From Yinghuangia elevatio (GTDB lineage Bacteria; Actinomycetota; Actinomycetes; Streptomycetales; Streptomycetaceae): a stretch of 64,000 bases of DNA. The DNA lies in assembly GCF_040649515.1 (NCBI RefSeq), contig NZ_JBEZFP010000006.1:1-64000 (forward strand), given 5' to 3'. Shown piece by piece: positions 26,460-34,221 of the stretch (the first letter of the stretch is position 1; each line of letters starts with the position of its first letter). The notes under the pieces are model-generated. The model was not told where the DNA came from, did not search any database, and saw only the letters and a program-made list of their open reading frames with translations. The position numbers and the translations under genes are program-made.

Positions 26460-27608
26460 TCACCCAGGCGCGGCGGGCCCCCGCGGAGACCCGAACCAGA
26501 CCCGCTGCCCGGCGGCGTCGATGCCGACGCCGAACCCTTGGGCGTCGGGGCACCCGTGGTCGAGCCACCACCGCAGCGCGGCAAGGTAGTCGGCCGCGAG
26601 CGAGCGCGGGCCGAACTCGGCGGCGTGGACGCCGCTGCCACGGCCGAACGTGAGGGCAGCGGCGGACCCGTCGGCGTAGAAGTACGCGGTACGGTCGCCG
26701 TTCGCACCGGCTTCTGGTTCCGCTGCCGGTGCCGGTGCCGGTGCCGTGACGAGCTTGACGACGCCAGGGGGCATGAGGAGGCCAAGAACGTACTCGCCCC
26801 ATCCGTCGAGCCCGGCGGCGACGTCGGTGCCTTCGGCGTCCGCCTCCCAGCGCTCGGCCCGGTCCAGCCACCCGTCGGGGCCCACCGCGCGCTTCCACGC
26901 GGCCTCTTCGGCCCGCATCTTCATGAAGTCGAGGCCGGGGCCGAGGCGCCCGGCAGCGGCGTCCGCACCGACGAGCAGGGTCAGGAGCCGGTCACTGCGG
27001 CACCAGTCCGTGCCCCACGGCATGACGACCCGGCCTCCGGTCACCGTCTGTTCGATCCACGTCGGGGGGACGGTCCGGACCCCAAAGGTGACCAGCGTGC
27101 GATCGAACGGCCCCGCGAGACTGGCGGCACCGTCCGCGGCGAGCACCCGCGCCCTTGCCCCAACTGTGTCAAGCGTGGTCCGCGCGGCCGCAGCCAAGCC
27201 GTCGTCGACCTCGACGGACACCACTGTGCCGCTCGTTCCGACCCGGTCCTCGAGTAGCGCGGCCGTGTAGCCGGTACCGGTCCCGACGTCGAGCACGTGC
27301 TGTCCGAGCTGGACGTCCAAAGCGTCGAGCATTTGGCGCGTCACGGACGGCTGCGACGACGAACATGTGGCAACGGTCCCCGGTTCGTCGCCCTCGTGGT
27401 CGCCGTTGTCCCACTGAGTGATCAACGGGACGTCGGCGCGGGCGGCGCGCGCCCATGTCTTGGAGTCACGGGCCCGGTCGACCAGGCGCCAGGCGCCTCG
27501 CTGCTCAGCCCACACGCGGGCCGGGAGGAACGGGGTTCGATCGCGCCCGAGCAGCGCCACCGAGGCGTTGTCCACGTCGCCGCCGGTCCCCGCAAGAGTG
27601 CCCGTCAC
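26460..27608 (-). CDS. PIMT-type O-methyltransferase with C-terminal extension, RiPP-like
   Basis: A 382-residue SAM-dependent methyltransferase of the protein-L-isoaspartate family. Residues 83-88 (SSSQPS) form the substrate loop, and VLDVGTGTG at 105-113 is SAM motif I. Classical PIMT proteins have about 210 residues; this one has a further 170 or so, as do the methyltransferases in lanthipeptide, lasso and graspetide clusters that form aspartimides. The GTG start overlaps the stop of a 43-residue peptide gene by four bases, so the two are translated together. I infer that it methylates the Asp or isoAsp of that peptide. Convergent with the ATP-grasp gene. Confidence 0.82.
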   Translation of the reverse strand: MTGTLAGTGGDVDNASVALLGRDRTPFLPARVWAEQRGAWRLVDRARDSKTWARAARADVPLITQWDNGDHEGDEPGTVATCSSSQPSVTRQMLDALDVQLGQHVLDVGTGTGYTAALLEDRVGTSGTVVSVEVDDGLAAAARTTLDTVGARARVLAADGAASLAGPFDRTLVTFGVRTVPPTWIEQTVTGGRVVMPWGTDWCRSDRLLTLLVGADAAAGRLGPGLDFMKMRAEEAAWKRAVGPDGWLDRAERWEADAEGTDVAAGLDGWGEYVLGLLMPPGVVKLVTAPAPAPAAEPEAGANGDRTAYFYADGSAAALTFGRGSGVHAAEFGPRSLAADYLAALRWWLDHGCPDAQGFGVGIDAAGQRVWFGSPRGPAAPG

Positions 27609-27736
27609 CGGTGCCTACCCGGCCCGTTGGGGCTGCTGCCATCCGGCGACGGGGGCGGCGGAGGACTACCGGGCGGAGGCGCCGGCGCGGGCTGGATCGG
27701 AGCGGAGGGCCCCTTGTGCTTGCTGTCGGCGGGCAT
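27605..27736 (-). CDS. Proline-rich 43-residue peptide, candidate methyltransferase substrate
   Basis: The reading frame is small but well supported: AAGGAGG lies five bases before the ATG, and the stop overlaps the methyltransferase GTG (GTGA). The peptide has 16 prolines, including P25-P29, and two deamidation- or isoaspartate-prone sites, D32-G33 and N37-G38, close to its basic end RHR. There is no Cys and no Thr. I propose that it is the precursor modified by the adjacent PIMT-like enzyme; no leader cleavage motif such as GG is evident. An alternative is a small regulatory or structural peptide. Confidence 0.7.
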   Translation of the reverse strand: MPADSKHKGPSAPIQPAPAPPPGSPPPPPSPDGSSPNGPGRHR

Positions 27737-27816
27737 GTCGCCCTCCTTCCGTGTCAGTTCTGATGGTGCCGGGCCCACGGCGACGGGGGACGTTTGCGGA
27801 CCCGGCGCACGGGAGG

Positions 27817-28032
27817 TCACAGCACCTCCTGACGAAGAACGTTCGGCAACTCCGCTACGGCCACGGTCCATTCGAGTCCGCCGCGTTCCGGTCTCAGGTA
27901 CACGGTCGGCCGGTCGCACGGGATGTTGAGCACGTCCATGACCCGTTGGCGGCCGTACACGGTGTCGAGCACCGCACCGACGTCCGGTGCCGCATGCGCC
28001 GCCGCCTGCCGACCGGGTGTTGCCTCGCTCAT
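27817..28032 (-). CDS. 71-residue protein upstream of the peptide-methyltransferase pair
   Basis: A small soluble protein, probably mostly beta strands (RPTVYLRPERGGLEWTVAVAEL). Similar small proteins occur near XRE-type regulators in Streptomyces from memory, but without a function. AAGG lies about 8 bases before the ATG. It sits 80 bp upstream of the peptide gene on the same strand, and divergent from the XRE gene. It could be a peptide-binding partner, an immunity protein or unrelated. Confidence 0.68.
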   Translation of the reverse strand: MSEATPGRQAAAHAAPDVGAVLDTVYGRQRVMDVLNIPCDRPTVYLRPERGGLEWTVAVAELPNVLRQEVL

Positions 28033-28194
28033 CGCTTCGCCCTTCGTCTCTGTTCTGCGTCAAGTGAACGAGCGGATCGCCTGGTGTGGGCAGGGCATTC
28101 GCGGGTTCGTCCAGTCGCGGACAACCGGACATTTTTGGGTGCGCTTGACGCGCGCCCCTACAGCAGGTTGGACATATGCGATTACCGTCGGTCC
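28033..28194. promoter_or_regulatory. Divergent control region for the peptide locus and the XRE gene
   Basis: 162 bp between opposite starts. A direct repeat CGGACA-ACCGGACA at about 28117-28130 is followed by a T-run, and TTGACG at 28145-28150 could be a -35 for the XRE gene although no matching -10 is at 17 bases. GTCAA at about 28060 gives TTGAC on the minus strand. Exact promoters are not clear. Confidence 0.4.
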
Positions 28195-29469
28195 ATGGGG
28201 GATCACCCGCGTAGAGCGAACGAGCAGTTAGCGGCGGCCATGGCGTCGCAAAATCTCGGCCAGGCCGAACTCGCCGAGGAACTGAACCGCGTCATGGCCG
28301 ACTTCACAGGCAAATTGGGGACGCTGTCGGACCGACACGTTCGCCGATGGCTCACCGGGCAGTCCACATGGCCGCACGAACGCCAACGCCGAGCACTGGA
28401 AACGGTATTCGGATGTCCTGCGGGTGAGCTGGGGTTCGTGCCCCGCGCCGCTCCCGTCCCGGAGGTTGAACCGCCCGTGGAACGCCGCCGCTTCCTCGCC
28501 TCAGCCACCGCCGTCACGGCCGGTGCCGCATTGCCCCTCAGCGCGGCGCGCTACACGCTTGGTATGAGCGATGTGCAGCGCCTGCGCTCGCGCCTTGACG
28601 GACTGGTCGGCGACGACAACACCCACGGCGGCACGACCAGCTTGGAGTCGCGCGCCTCGGGCCTGGCCGGGGCCACCCTGGACATACTCGACTCGGGGAC
28701 GGCATCGCAGCGGGTGCGCGGCCATTTCTACTCGCTGGCGGCATCGTTCGCTTCGACAGCGATGTGGGCGGCCCTCGACGGGCGGCGCGACGCGGACGCG
28801 GTGCGGCACATGGAGCGCGCGCTGTCCCTCGCCGGGTACGCGCGGGACAGCGCCGCCACTTGGCGGGTGTGGTCGCACGGATCCATGCTCGCGCTCCAAC
28901 GCAAGCGCCCTGCCGACGCGTTCGCCGCGTCGGAAGCCTCACAGGCCTGCAGCGTTGTCCGCGCGGATCCCTTGTTCGCTTCGCTCACCCACGCCCGGAT
29001 CGCCGGGATCCGTGCGGCGTTCGGCGACCCGTCCGGAGCGCTGCGAAGCTTGGACTGGGCGGCCGACGCGTTCGGCCGGGCAGACCTCGGCTGGGCGCGT
29101 CCGAGTTGGATGGGTTTCTACGATCAGGCCGAACTCGCCGGCCTGGCTTGCGTGGCCCTGCTGGCGGCAGGCCGTCCGGTGGAGGCCGAGGGACAGGCAC
29201 ACCGCGCCCTCGCGCTCCTGCGCCCGGACCTGCACCGCAACCGCGCTTACTACACGGCGTATCTCGCGCGGACGCAGCTCGCGCAAGGCGACCTCGAGCA
29301 GGCAAGCGACACCGCCCGGACCGTGATCACGGATGCCGGTGCGCTGTCGGGACGAACGCGGTCCCTGCTGCTGGGCTTCTCCGCGTCGTTGTCGGCGGCC
29401 GCGCCCGGCTCCCCCGAGGCCCGGGAGTGGGCCGAAGAGTTGCGGGAGACCGCACGATCCAAGGAGTAG
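28195..29469 (+). CDS. XRE-family regulator with TPR-like repeats
   Basis: A 424-residue protein. The N-terminal 75 residues are an HTH domain (SQNLGQAELAEELNR...SDRHVRRWLTG), followed by a Pro-rich linker. The remaining 310 residues are an all-alpha repeat region resembling the TPR sensor of actinomycete XRE/TPR regulators, which may bind small ligands or peptides. It is divergent from the 71-residue gene and followed by the GNAT gene after three bases. The ATG at 28195 lacks a clear Shine-Dalgarno. I infer that it controls the peptide locus. Confidence 0.85.
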   Translation: MGDHPRRANEQLAAAMASQNLGQAELAEELNRVMADFTGKLGTLSDRHVRRWLTGQSTWPHERQRRALETVFGCPAGELGFVPRAAPVPEVEPPVERRRFLASATAVTAGAALPLSAARYTLGMSDVQRLRSRLDGLVGDDNTHGGTTSLESRASGLAGATLDILDSGTASQRVRGHFYSLAASFASTAMWAALDGRRDADAVRHMERALSLAGYARDSAATWRVWSHGSMLALQRKRPADAFAASEASQACSVVRADPLFASLTHARIAGIRAAFGDPSGALRSLDWAADAFGRADLGWARPSWMGFYDQAELAGLACVALLAAGRPVEAEGQAHRALALLRPDLHRNRAYYTAYLARTQLAQGDLEQASDTARTVITDAGALSGRTRSLLLGFSASLSAAAPGSPEAREWAEELRETARSKE

Positions 29470-29472
29470 GGA

Positions 29473-30003
29473 ATGGAATTGCGACACTACCGACTGCCGG
29501 ACCTAGAGCAAGCGCGGCCCGTGTTGTCGCGGGTGTATGCCGAGGTCTACGGCGACAAGTTGGCCGACGAGTTCCATACGCTCGAAAAGTTCGAGCAGCG
29601 GCTGCGCGGTCACACCGCAGGAGACGACTGGGAGGCCGTCATCGCGTGGGACACCGGGGAGCCTGTCGGTTTCGTCTACGCGGCTCCGCTGCGGCCGGGG
29701 GCCCGATGGTGGTCGGTCATGCGGGAGGCGCTGCCCGAGGCGTACACGATGGAGACAGGAAGCCGGACTCTGGCACTGTTCGAGTTGATGGTTCGCGATC
29801 AGTGGCGCGGCAGCGGACTGTCGGAGGAGTTGCACGAGGAGTTGCTGCGCGCACGCTCGGAGGAGCGGGTAACACTGCTGGTCGACCCTTCGCACCCGAA
29901 GGTACTGGACCTGTACGTGTCTTGGGGCTACAAGCGAATCGGGGATCAACAGCCGTTTCCGGACGCCCCCGTCTACGCGGTTATGGTGCGCACACTCCGC
30001 TGA
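29473..30003 (+). CDS. GNAT-family N-acetyltransferase
   Basis: A 176-residue acetyl-CoA-dependent acetyltransferase. The acetyl-CoA loop is DQWRGSGLSEELHEELL, and the last strand pair is LLVDPSHPKVLDLYVSWGYKRIG. AAGGAG overlaps the end of the XRE gene and its ATG follows that stop by three bases, so the two are coupled. The substrate is unknown. Its position suggests peptide acetylation or self-resistance, but that is only inference. Confidence 0.85.
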   Translation: MELRHYRLPDLEQARPVLSRVYAEVYGDKLADEFHTLEKFEQRLRGHTAGDDWEAVIAWDTGEPVGFVYAAPLRPGARWWSVMREALPEAYTMETGSRTLALFELMVRDQWRGSGLSEELHEELLRARSEERVTLLVDPSHPKVLDLYVSWGYKRIGDQQPFPDAPVYAVMVRTLR

Positions 30004-30195
30004 CTCGCTTTCCTCTGTCTGTCGAGTAACCGCGATCCTCGCCGCCCGCGTAGCCGTGACAAGTCGCGCCCTCCATTGGCCAATTGGCGTACCGCGACGG
30101 GCTGCCGTACGCGATCTCCGGCGCTGCGGAACCCGTTTGCACTAATCGTGGCGGCGGGCGGGTGACCATCACCCGACCGGATCGTTGGTTCGCGT

Positions 30196-31689
30196 ATGAC
30201 TGAATCGACAAATACTCACGGCGCCGGTCCAGCCGACCGGGCGGAGATCCCCGGGGACACCGGCGTCCCGGGTGCGCGGGCCGCGGATACGGACTCCGGC
30301 GGCGCGTCCGATGCGGGTGCCGACGTCCACGCCGAGACCGCCGCCGACGCTTACGCCGACGGGAAGACCGCGCCTCCCGTCTCTATGCTGCGCATCGCCC
30401 TCGCCTCCTTCTCCGGCACCGCAATCGAGTTCTACGACTTCTTCGTCTACGGCACGGCCGCCGCACTGGTCCTCGGCCCGCTCTTCTTCCCGTCCTTCTC
30501 GCCCGTCGCGGGGACCCTCGCCGCCTTCGCGACCTACGCCGTCGGATTCGTCGCCCGCCCCCTCGGCTCCATGCTCTTCGGGCACGTCGGGGACCGCCTC
30601 GGCCGACGCCCTGTCCTGATCGCCTCGTTGCTGATGACCGGCCTGGCCACGGTGCTGGTCGGGCTGTTGCCCACGTACGCGCAAATCGGCATCGCCGCGC
30701 CCCTGTTGCTGGTCGCGCTGCGCTTCCTGCAGGGCCTCGGCCTCGGTGGCGAGTGGGGCGGCGCGGTCCTCCTCGCCACCGAGCACGCCCCCGCGCGGCG
30801 GCGCGGCCTGTGGGCGAGCTTCCCGCAGACCGGGCCGGCCGTCGGGTTCCTTCTGGCCAACGGCGTGATGCTGATGCTCTCGGCGACGCTGACGGACGCT
30901 CAGTTCCGGTCGTGGGGCTGGCGCATCCCCTTCTGGGCGGCGGGCGTCCTGGTCGCCGTGGGGCTCCTGCTGCGTACGTCCATGGAAGAGACCCCGGCCT
31001 TCCGGGAACTGACGGCCCAGCAGAAGACCTCGCGCGTACCGCTGGTGGAGGTCTTCCGCGACCACTGGCGCCTCGTGCTGCTGACGGCCGGCGGGCTGTC
31101 CGTCGGGTACGCGGTGTTCTACCTGACCACCACGTGGTCTCTGCACCACGGCACCCACGACCTCGGAGTCAGCCGTACGACGATGCTTGCCTGCATCATG
31201 GCCTCCGTCGCCGTCAAAGGCGTCTGCACGCCCCTCGTCGCGATGCTCGGTGACCGCTACGGTCGCAAGCCGCTGTGCCTCATCGGCACGGTGGCCGTGA
31301 TGCTGTGGGCGTTCCCGTTGGTCGCGCTGCTCCAGACCGGCGAGCCGGCCCTGATGATCTTCGGGTTCGTGGTCGCGCTGCTGGGCTTCATCACGATGTT
31401 CGCGGTGCTCGGGGCGTACCTGCCCGAGCTGTACGAGCCGCGCGTACGCTGCACCGGCGCCTCGACCGCCTACAACCTGGGCGGGGTGCTCGGCGGAGCG
31501 CTCACCCCGATCATCGCCACCGAGCTGTCTCGCGGGGACGGCACGCCGTGGGGCGTTGCCGCGTACCTCGCCGCAATCGCGTGCGTGAGCCTGCTCTGCT
31601 TCCTGGCCTTGCCCGAGACCCGGCCCGTCCTGGCCAGCGAACCGGCCGAACCTGCCGAACCCGCGGAACCGGCCCCAGCGGCGGCGTAG
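30196..31689 (+). CDS. MFS transporter, metabolite:H+ symporter (MHS) type
   Basis: A 497-residue permease with 12 predicted helices. The motif GHVGDRLGRRPVLIASLLMTG between helices 2 and 3 and FLQGLGLGGEWGGAVLLA are hallmarks of the MHS family (ShiA, ProP, KgtP), which import organic acids or osmolytes with protons. The first 60 residues are an acidic, disordered extension; the normal start of family members would be near MLRIALASF at about residue 64. The C-terminus has the tandem EPAEPAEPAEPA. No clear binding site precedes the ATG at 30196, so a later start is possible. Confidence 0.85.
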   Translation: MTESTNTHGAGPADRAEIPGDTGVPGARAADTDSGGASDAGADVHAETAADAYADGKTAPPVSMLRIALASFSGTAIEFYDFFVYGTAAALVLGPLFFPSFSPVAGTLAAFATYAVGFVARPLGSMLFGHVGDRLGRRPVLIASLLMTGLATVLVGLLPTYAQIGIAAPLLLVALRFLQGLGLGGEWGGAVLLATEHAPARRRGLWASFPQTGPAVGFLLANGVMLMLSATLTDAQFRSWGWRIPFWAAGVLVAVGLLLRTSMEETPAFRELTAQQKTSRVPLVEVFRDHWRLVLLTAGGLSVGYAVFYLTTTWSLHHGTHDLGVSRTTMLACIMASVAVKGVCTPLVAMLGDRYGRKPLCLIGTVAVMLWAFPLVALLQTGEPALMIFGFVVALLGFITMFAVLGAYLPELYEPRVRCTGASTAYNLGGVLGGALTPIIATELSRGDGTPWGVAAYLAAIACVSLLCFLALPETRPVLASEPAEPAEPAEPAPAAA

Positions 31690-31694
31690 CCCAC

Positions 31695-31747
31695 GTCGTA
31701 CGCATGGCCCTCGTCATAGCAGGGCTCTTGTCGTACGCATGGCCCTT
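31695..31747. repeat. 17-bp direct repeat downstream of the transporter gene
   Basis: GTCGTACGCATGGCCCT occurs at 31695-31711 and again at 31730-31746, a 35-bp period. It lies between the transporter stop and the next gene. Confidence 0.75.
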
Positions 31748-31804
31748 GCCTTCTGCGGCGCGGATCTCCACGATCACCGCATGAGCGAGCGAAACGAGCG
31801 AGGC

Positions 31805-32215
31805 ATGAGCGACGACCGGGAGATCCGCACCCGCAACGCCGACACCCTGCGGGCGGCGCTGACCAGCGTCGGCGACGTGGACGCGCAGATGGCGCACTAC
31901 ACCGAGGACGCGGTCTTCGAGTTCCCGTACGCCTCGCCGCCCGCGCGCATCGAGGGCAAGCAGACCGTCTCCGACTACCTCCGGGGCGCGCTCGGCATCT
32001 TCGAGATCAGGGTCACGGTGACCGAGATCCACGAGACCACCGACCCGGACACCCTGGTCGCCGAGTTCACGAGCGAGGGCAAGGTGACGACGACCGGCAA
32101 GTCGTACACGAACACCTACATCTCCGTGGTCCGCTTCCGCGACGGCCTGATCGCGAGTCAGAAGGAGTTCTACAACCCCAACGCCGCCACCGCGGCTCTG
32201 ACTCCTGACGAGTGA
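31805..32215 (+). CDS. SnoaL-like / NTF2-fold protein
   Basis: A 136-residue protein with the NTF2-like pattern ALTSVGDVDAQMAHYTEDAVFEFPYA at the N-terminus and SVVRFRDGLIASQKEFYNP at the C-terminus. Members include polyketide cyclases, isomerases and hydratases, but many are uncharacterised. ATGs at 31781 (144 residues) and 31805 are possible; neither has a well-placed Shine-Dalgarno. I chose the later as it starts at the first predicted helix. Confidence 0.78.
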   Translation: MSDDREIRTRNADTLRAALTSVGDVDAQMAHYTEDAVFEFPYASPPARIEGKQTVSDYLRGALGIFEIRVTVTEIHETTDPDTLVAEFTSEGKVTTTGKSYTNTYISVVRFRDGLIASQKEFYNPNAATAALTPDE

Positions 32216-32254
32216 GCCGCTCGGGATGAGTTCGGCTCCTTGCCCGGCAAGATC

Positions 32255-32274
32255 ACTTGTCTAGACTTGTACGG
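32255..32274 (+). promoter_or_regulatory. Candidate GntR operator overlapping the promoter
   Basis: ACTTGTCTAG and ACTTGTACGG are two half-sites in direct repeat at 10-bp spacing. TTGCCC (32240-32245) and TAGACT (32262-32267), 16 bp apart, are a possible -35 and -10, so the element would cover the -10. The same arrangement recurs at 33103-33122. Confidence 0.5.
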
Positions 32275-32291
32275 ACCACTTGGAGGGGACC

Positions 32292-33068
32292 GTGCCCGAG
32301 CCGCTGTCCGGTGACCTGCCCGCGTACCAGGAGATCGCGGACCGCCTGCGCGCCCGCATCGTCGGCGGCGCCCTCGGTGCCGGGGCGCGGCTGCCCTCGG
32401 AGCAGGAACTCCGCACCCTGTACGGGAGTTCGCGGGAAACCGTACGCAAGGCGCTGGCGATCCTCAAAGCCGAGGGCCTGGTGGTCAGCCAGCACGGGCG
32501 CGGCGTGTTCGTGCAGCGGCGCGGCCGCGTGCGGCGCAGCGCGGCCGACCGGTACGTCCGGTCCGCGTGGCACGCCGGGATCTCCGCCGGGCAGGCCGAT
32601 CTCGGGGACCGGGGCCCGGAGTTGCGGGCGGACATGGTGCGGGTGGAGACGTTGGAGGCCGATGCGGCCACTGCCGGGCGGGTCGACCTCCCCGCGGGTT
32701 CCCGGGTGGTTCGGCGCGAACGCCGTTACCTGCAAGGCGATCGGCCCCTGCAACTGGCCGTCTCGTTCCTGCCCGCGGACATAGCGGGCGGCACGCGGGC
32801 GGCGGAACCGGACTCCGGCCCGGGCGGCTCGTGGGCCCGTCTGGAGGAAGCCGGGTGGCGGTTCACCGTCGTCCGCGAGGAAGTCGAGAGCCGCATACCG
32901 ACGTTCGACGAGGCGACACTTCTGCACATGTCCCCCGGCTCGCCGCTCCTCGTCGTGCACCGCATAGCCACCGGCGAAAGGCTTGGCGAGACCCGTGTGT
33001 TGGACTACAGCGCGATCAGCCTCCCCGCCGAACTCCACGTGCTGGTCTACGAGTCCGCGGTGCGCTGA
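32292..33068 (+). CDS. GntR-family (HutC-type) transcriptional regulator
   Basis: A 258-residue regulator. The N-terminal winged HTH (YQEIADRLRARIVGGALGAGARLPSEQEL...SRETVRKALAIL) is followed by a UTRA-like ligand domain (about residues 95-255). I chose the GTG at 32292, five bases after GGAGG; a TTG at 32280 is less well placed. HutC-type members sense small metabolites and often repress themselves; the candidate operator upstream fits this. Confidence 0.88.
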   Translation: MPEPLSGDLPAYQEIADRLRARIVGGALGAGARLPSEQELRTLYGSSRETVRKALAILKAEGLVVSQHGRGVFVQRRGRVRRSAADRYVRSAWHAGISAGQADLGDRGPELRADMVRVETLEADAATAGRVDLPAGSRVVRRERRYLQGDRPLQLAVSFLPADIAGGTRAAEPDSGPGGSWARLEEAGWRFTVVREEVESRIPTFDEATLLHMSPGSPLLVVHRIATGERLGETRVLDYSAISLPAELHVLVYESAVR

Positions 33069-33102
33069 GGCGACCGGACGGCGGCGGCAAGCTCTTGAGC
33101 GA

Positions 33103-33122
33103 ACTTGTACGTACATGTACGG
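33103..33122 (+). promoter_or_regulatory. Second candidate GntR operator
   Basis: ACTTGTACGT and ACATGTACGG repeat at 10-bp spacing, nearly identical to 32255-32274. TGTACGTACA and GTACATGTAC are overlapping 10-bp palindromes. TTGAGC at 33095 could be a -35 and TACGGT at 33118 a -10. It lies 78 bp before the small gene at 33200. Confidence 0.5.
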
Positions 33123-33199
33123 TTGACCGGCGTGCACCGGCCCCGCCCGGCTCGCCCGCGACCGGCACCGCCTACATCGCCCACACTGGGGGTCCAGCC

Positions 33200-33463
33200 A
33201 TGTACGGCACTTCCGCCCGCTCGTCCGGCATGTACGCCACGTTCGCACGCGGCGTCCCGCTGGCACACGACGCACGCTCGCGCACGCTCTCCGTCCCGTT
33301 GATCCTGCACCACGGCGACGGCACGGCCGTCGACGCGTCCGCGCTCCGACTGGGCGGCACCGACACCGAGTTCCTGCACGCGGCCCTCACCCGTCTGCTC
33401 AACGGCGCCGAGGTGTCACCGACTCCGCCGCGCGACGCCCAGGAGCATCCCCGTCACGCATGA
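33200..33463 (+). CDS. Small protein of unknown function
   Basis: An 87-residue frame beginning at ATG 33200 after GGGGG. The central part (SRTLSVPLILHHGDGTAVDASALRL) suggests two beta strands, followed by a helix (TEFLHAALTRLL). No family is recognised. Its promoter region contains the second copy of the candidate GntR site, so it may be controlled by the regulator upstream. Confidence 0.55.
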   Translation: MYGTSARSSGMYATFARGVPLAHDARSRTLSVPLILHHGDGTAVDASALRLGGTDTEFLHAALTRLLNGAEVSPTPPRDAQEHPRHA

Positions 33464-33550
33464 CTGCCGCGCGACGGGTCCCGTGGGCGGCCTGCCGTTG
33501 CCATGAAGCCCGCGGTGGGTACGGCCGCCGACGGTCACGGCCGTTCGTCC

Positions 33551-33931
33551 TCAGCCGATGAGGTCCCGCTTGGGGCGGACCACGCAGAACTCGTTGCCTT
33601 CCGGGTCCGCGAGGACCGTCCACGATTCGTCGCCGGTCTGCCCGACGTCGACGCGGCGCGCCCCGAGGCCGAGGATCCGCTCGATCTCCGCCTCACGCTC
33701 GCCCGGCACTTCCGGGTCCGCGTTGAGGTCGAAGTGCAGCCGGTTCTTTCCGGACTTCGCCTCTCCGGCGGGCATGAAGCACAGCCCGAGCGGGGCGTCC
33801 GGCGACGGTCCGACGATCACTTCGCGCGGCTTCACCGACAGGATCGGCCAGTCGAGGACCTGCGACCAGAAGCGCGCGAGGCCCGGCAGGTCGTGGGCAT
33901 CAATGACGATGTGATGGATCGCAACCGGCAT
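33551..33931 (-). CDS. VOC / glyoxalase-like domain protein
   Basis: A 126-residue single vicinal-oxygen-chelate domain protein with the paired beta-alpha-beta-beta-beta modules: IHHIVIDAHDLPGLARFWSQVLDW at the start and RLHFDLNADPE and WTVLADPEGNEFCVV in the second half. Ligand His (H6) and Glu (in EGNEF) are present. Members include glyoxalases, dioxygenases and bleomycin-type resistance proteins; I cannot tell which. I chose ATG 33931 after GGTGG; upstream frame is repetitive DNA. Confidence 0.85.
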   Translation of the reverse strand: MPVAIHHIVIDAHDLPGLARFWSQVLDWPILSVKPREVIVGPSPDAPLGLCFMPAGEAKSGKNRLHFDLNADPEVPGEREAEIERILGLGARRVDVGQTGDESWTVLADPEGNEFCVVRPKRDLIG

Positions 33932-33963
33932 GACCGCCACCCTATGCGCGGGATCCCGGCGAG

Positions 33964-34034
33964 CTGAACCGCGGCAGGCCGAACCGCGCCGGGCCGAACC
34001 GCGGCAGCCCGCCGGGACAACTCTCCCGGCGGGC
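33964..34034. repeat. Three 15-bp tandem repeats followed by an 11-bp stem-loop
   Basis: Units at 33964, 33979 and 33994 share the pattern CYGAACCGCGSCRGS. A perfect hairpin GCCCGCCGGGA (34007-34017) / TCCCGGCGGGC (34024-34034) follows and could be a terminator for minus-strand transcripts from 34222. Confidence 0.75.
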
Positions 34035-34221
34035 CCCTTGATCACCATGGCTCACCCCAGCAGGCGCCGGACCGCCCCGCGGCGAGCAGGGGCCGATCCG
34101 GCGGTCGGATCGTCGTCCGGCTCATGGGTAGCCCGTTCGTCCGTCGCCCCCGCCGGGCCGGGTACGCCGCCCGGCCGCAGCCGTGCGCACCAGCTCTCTC
34201 GGGCGAACTACCGCGGAAACC

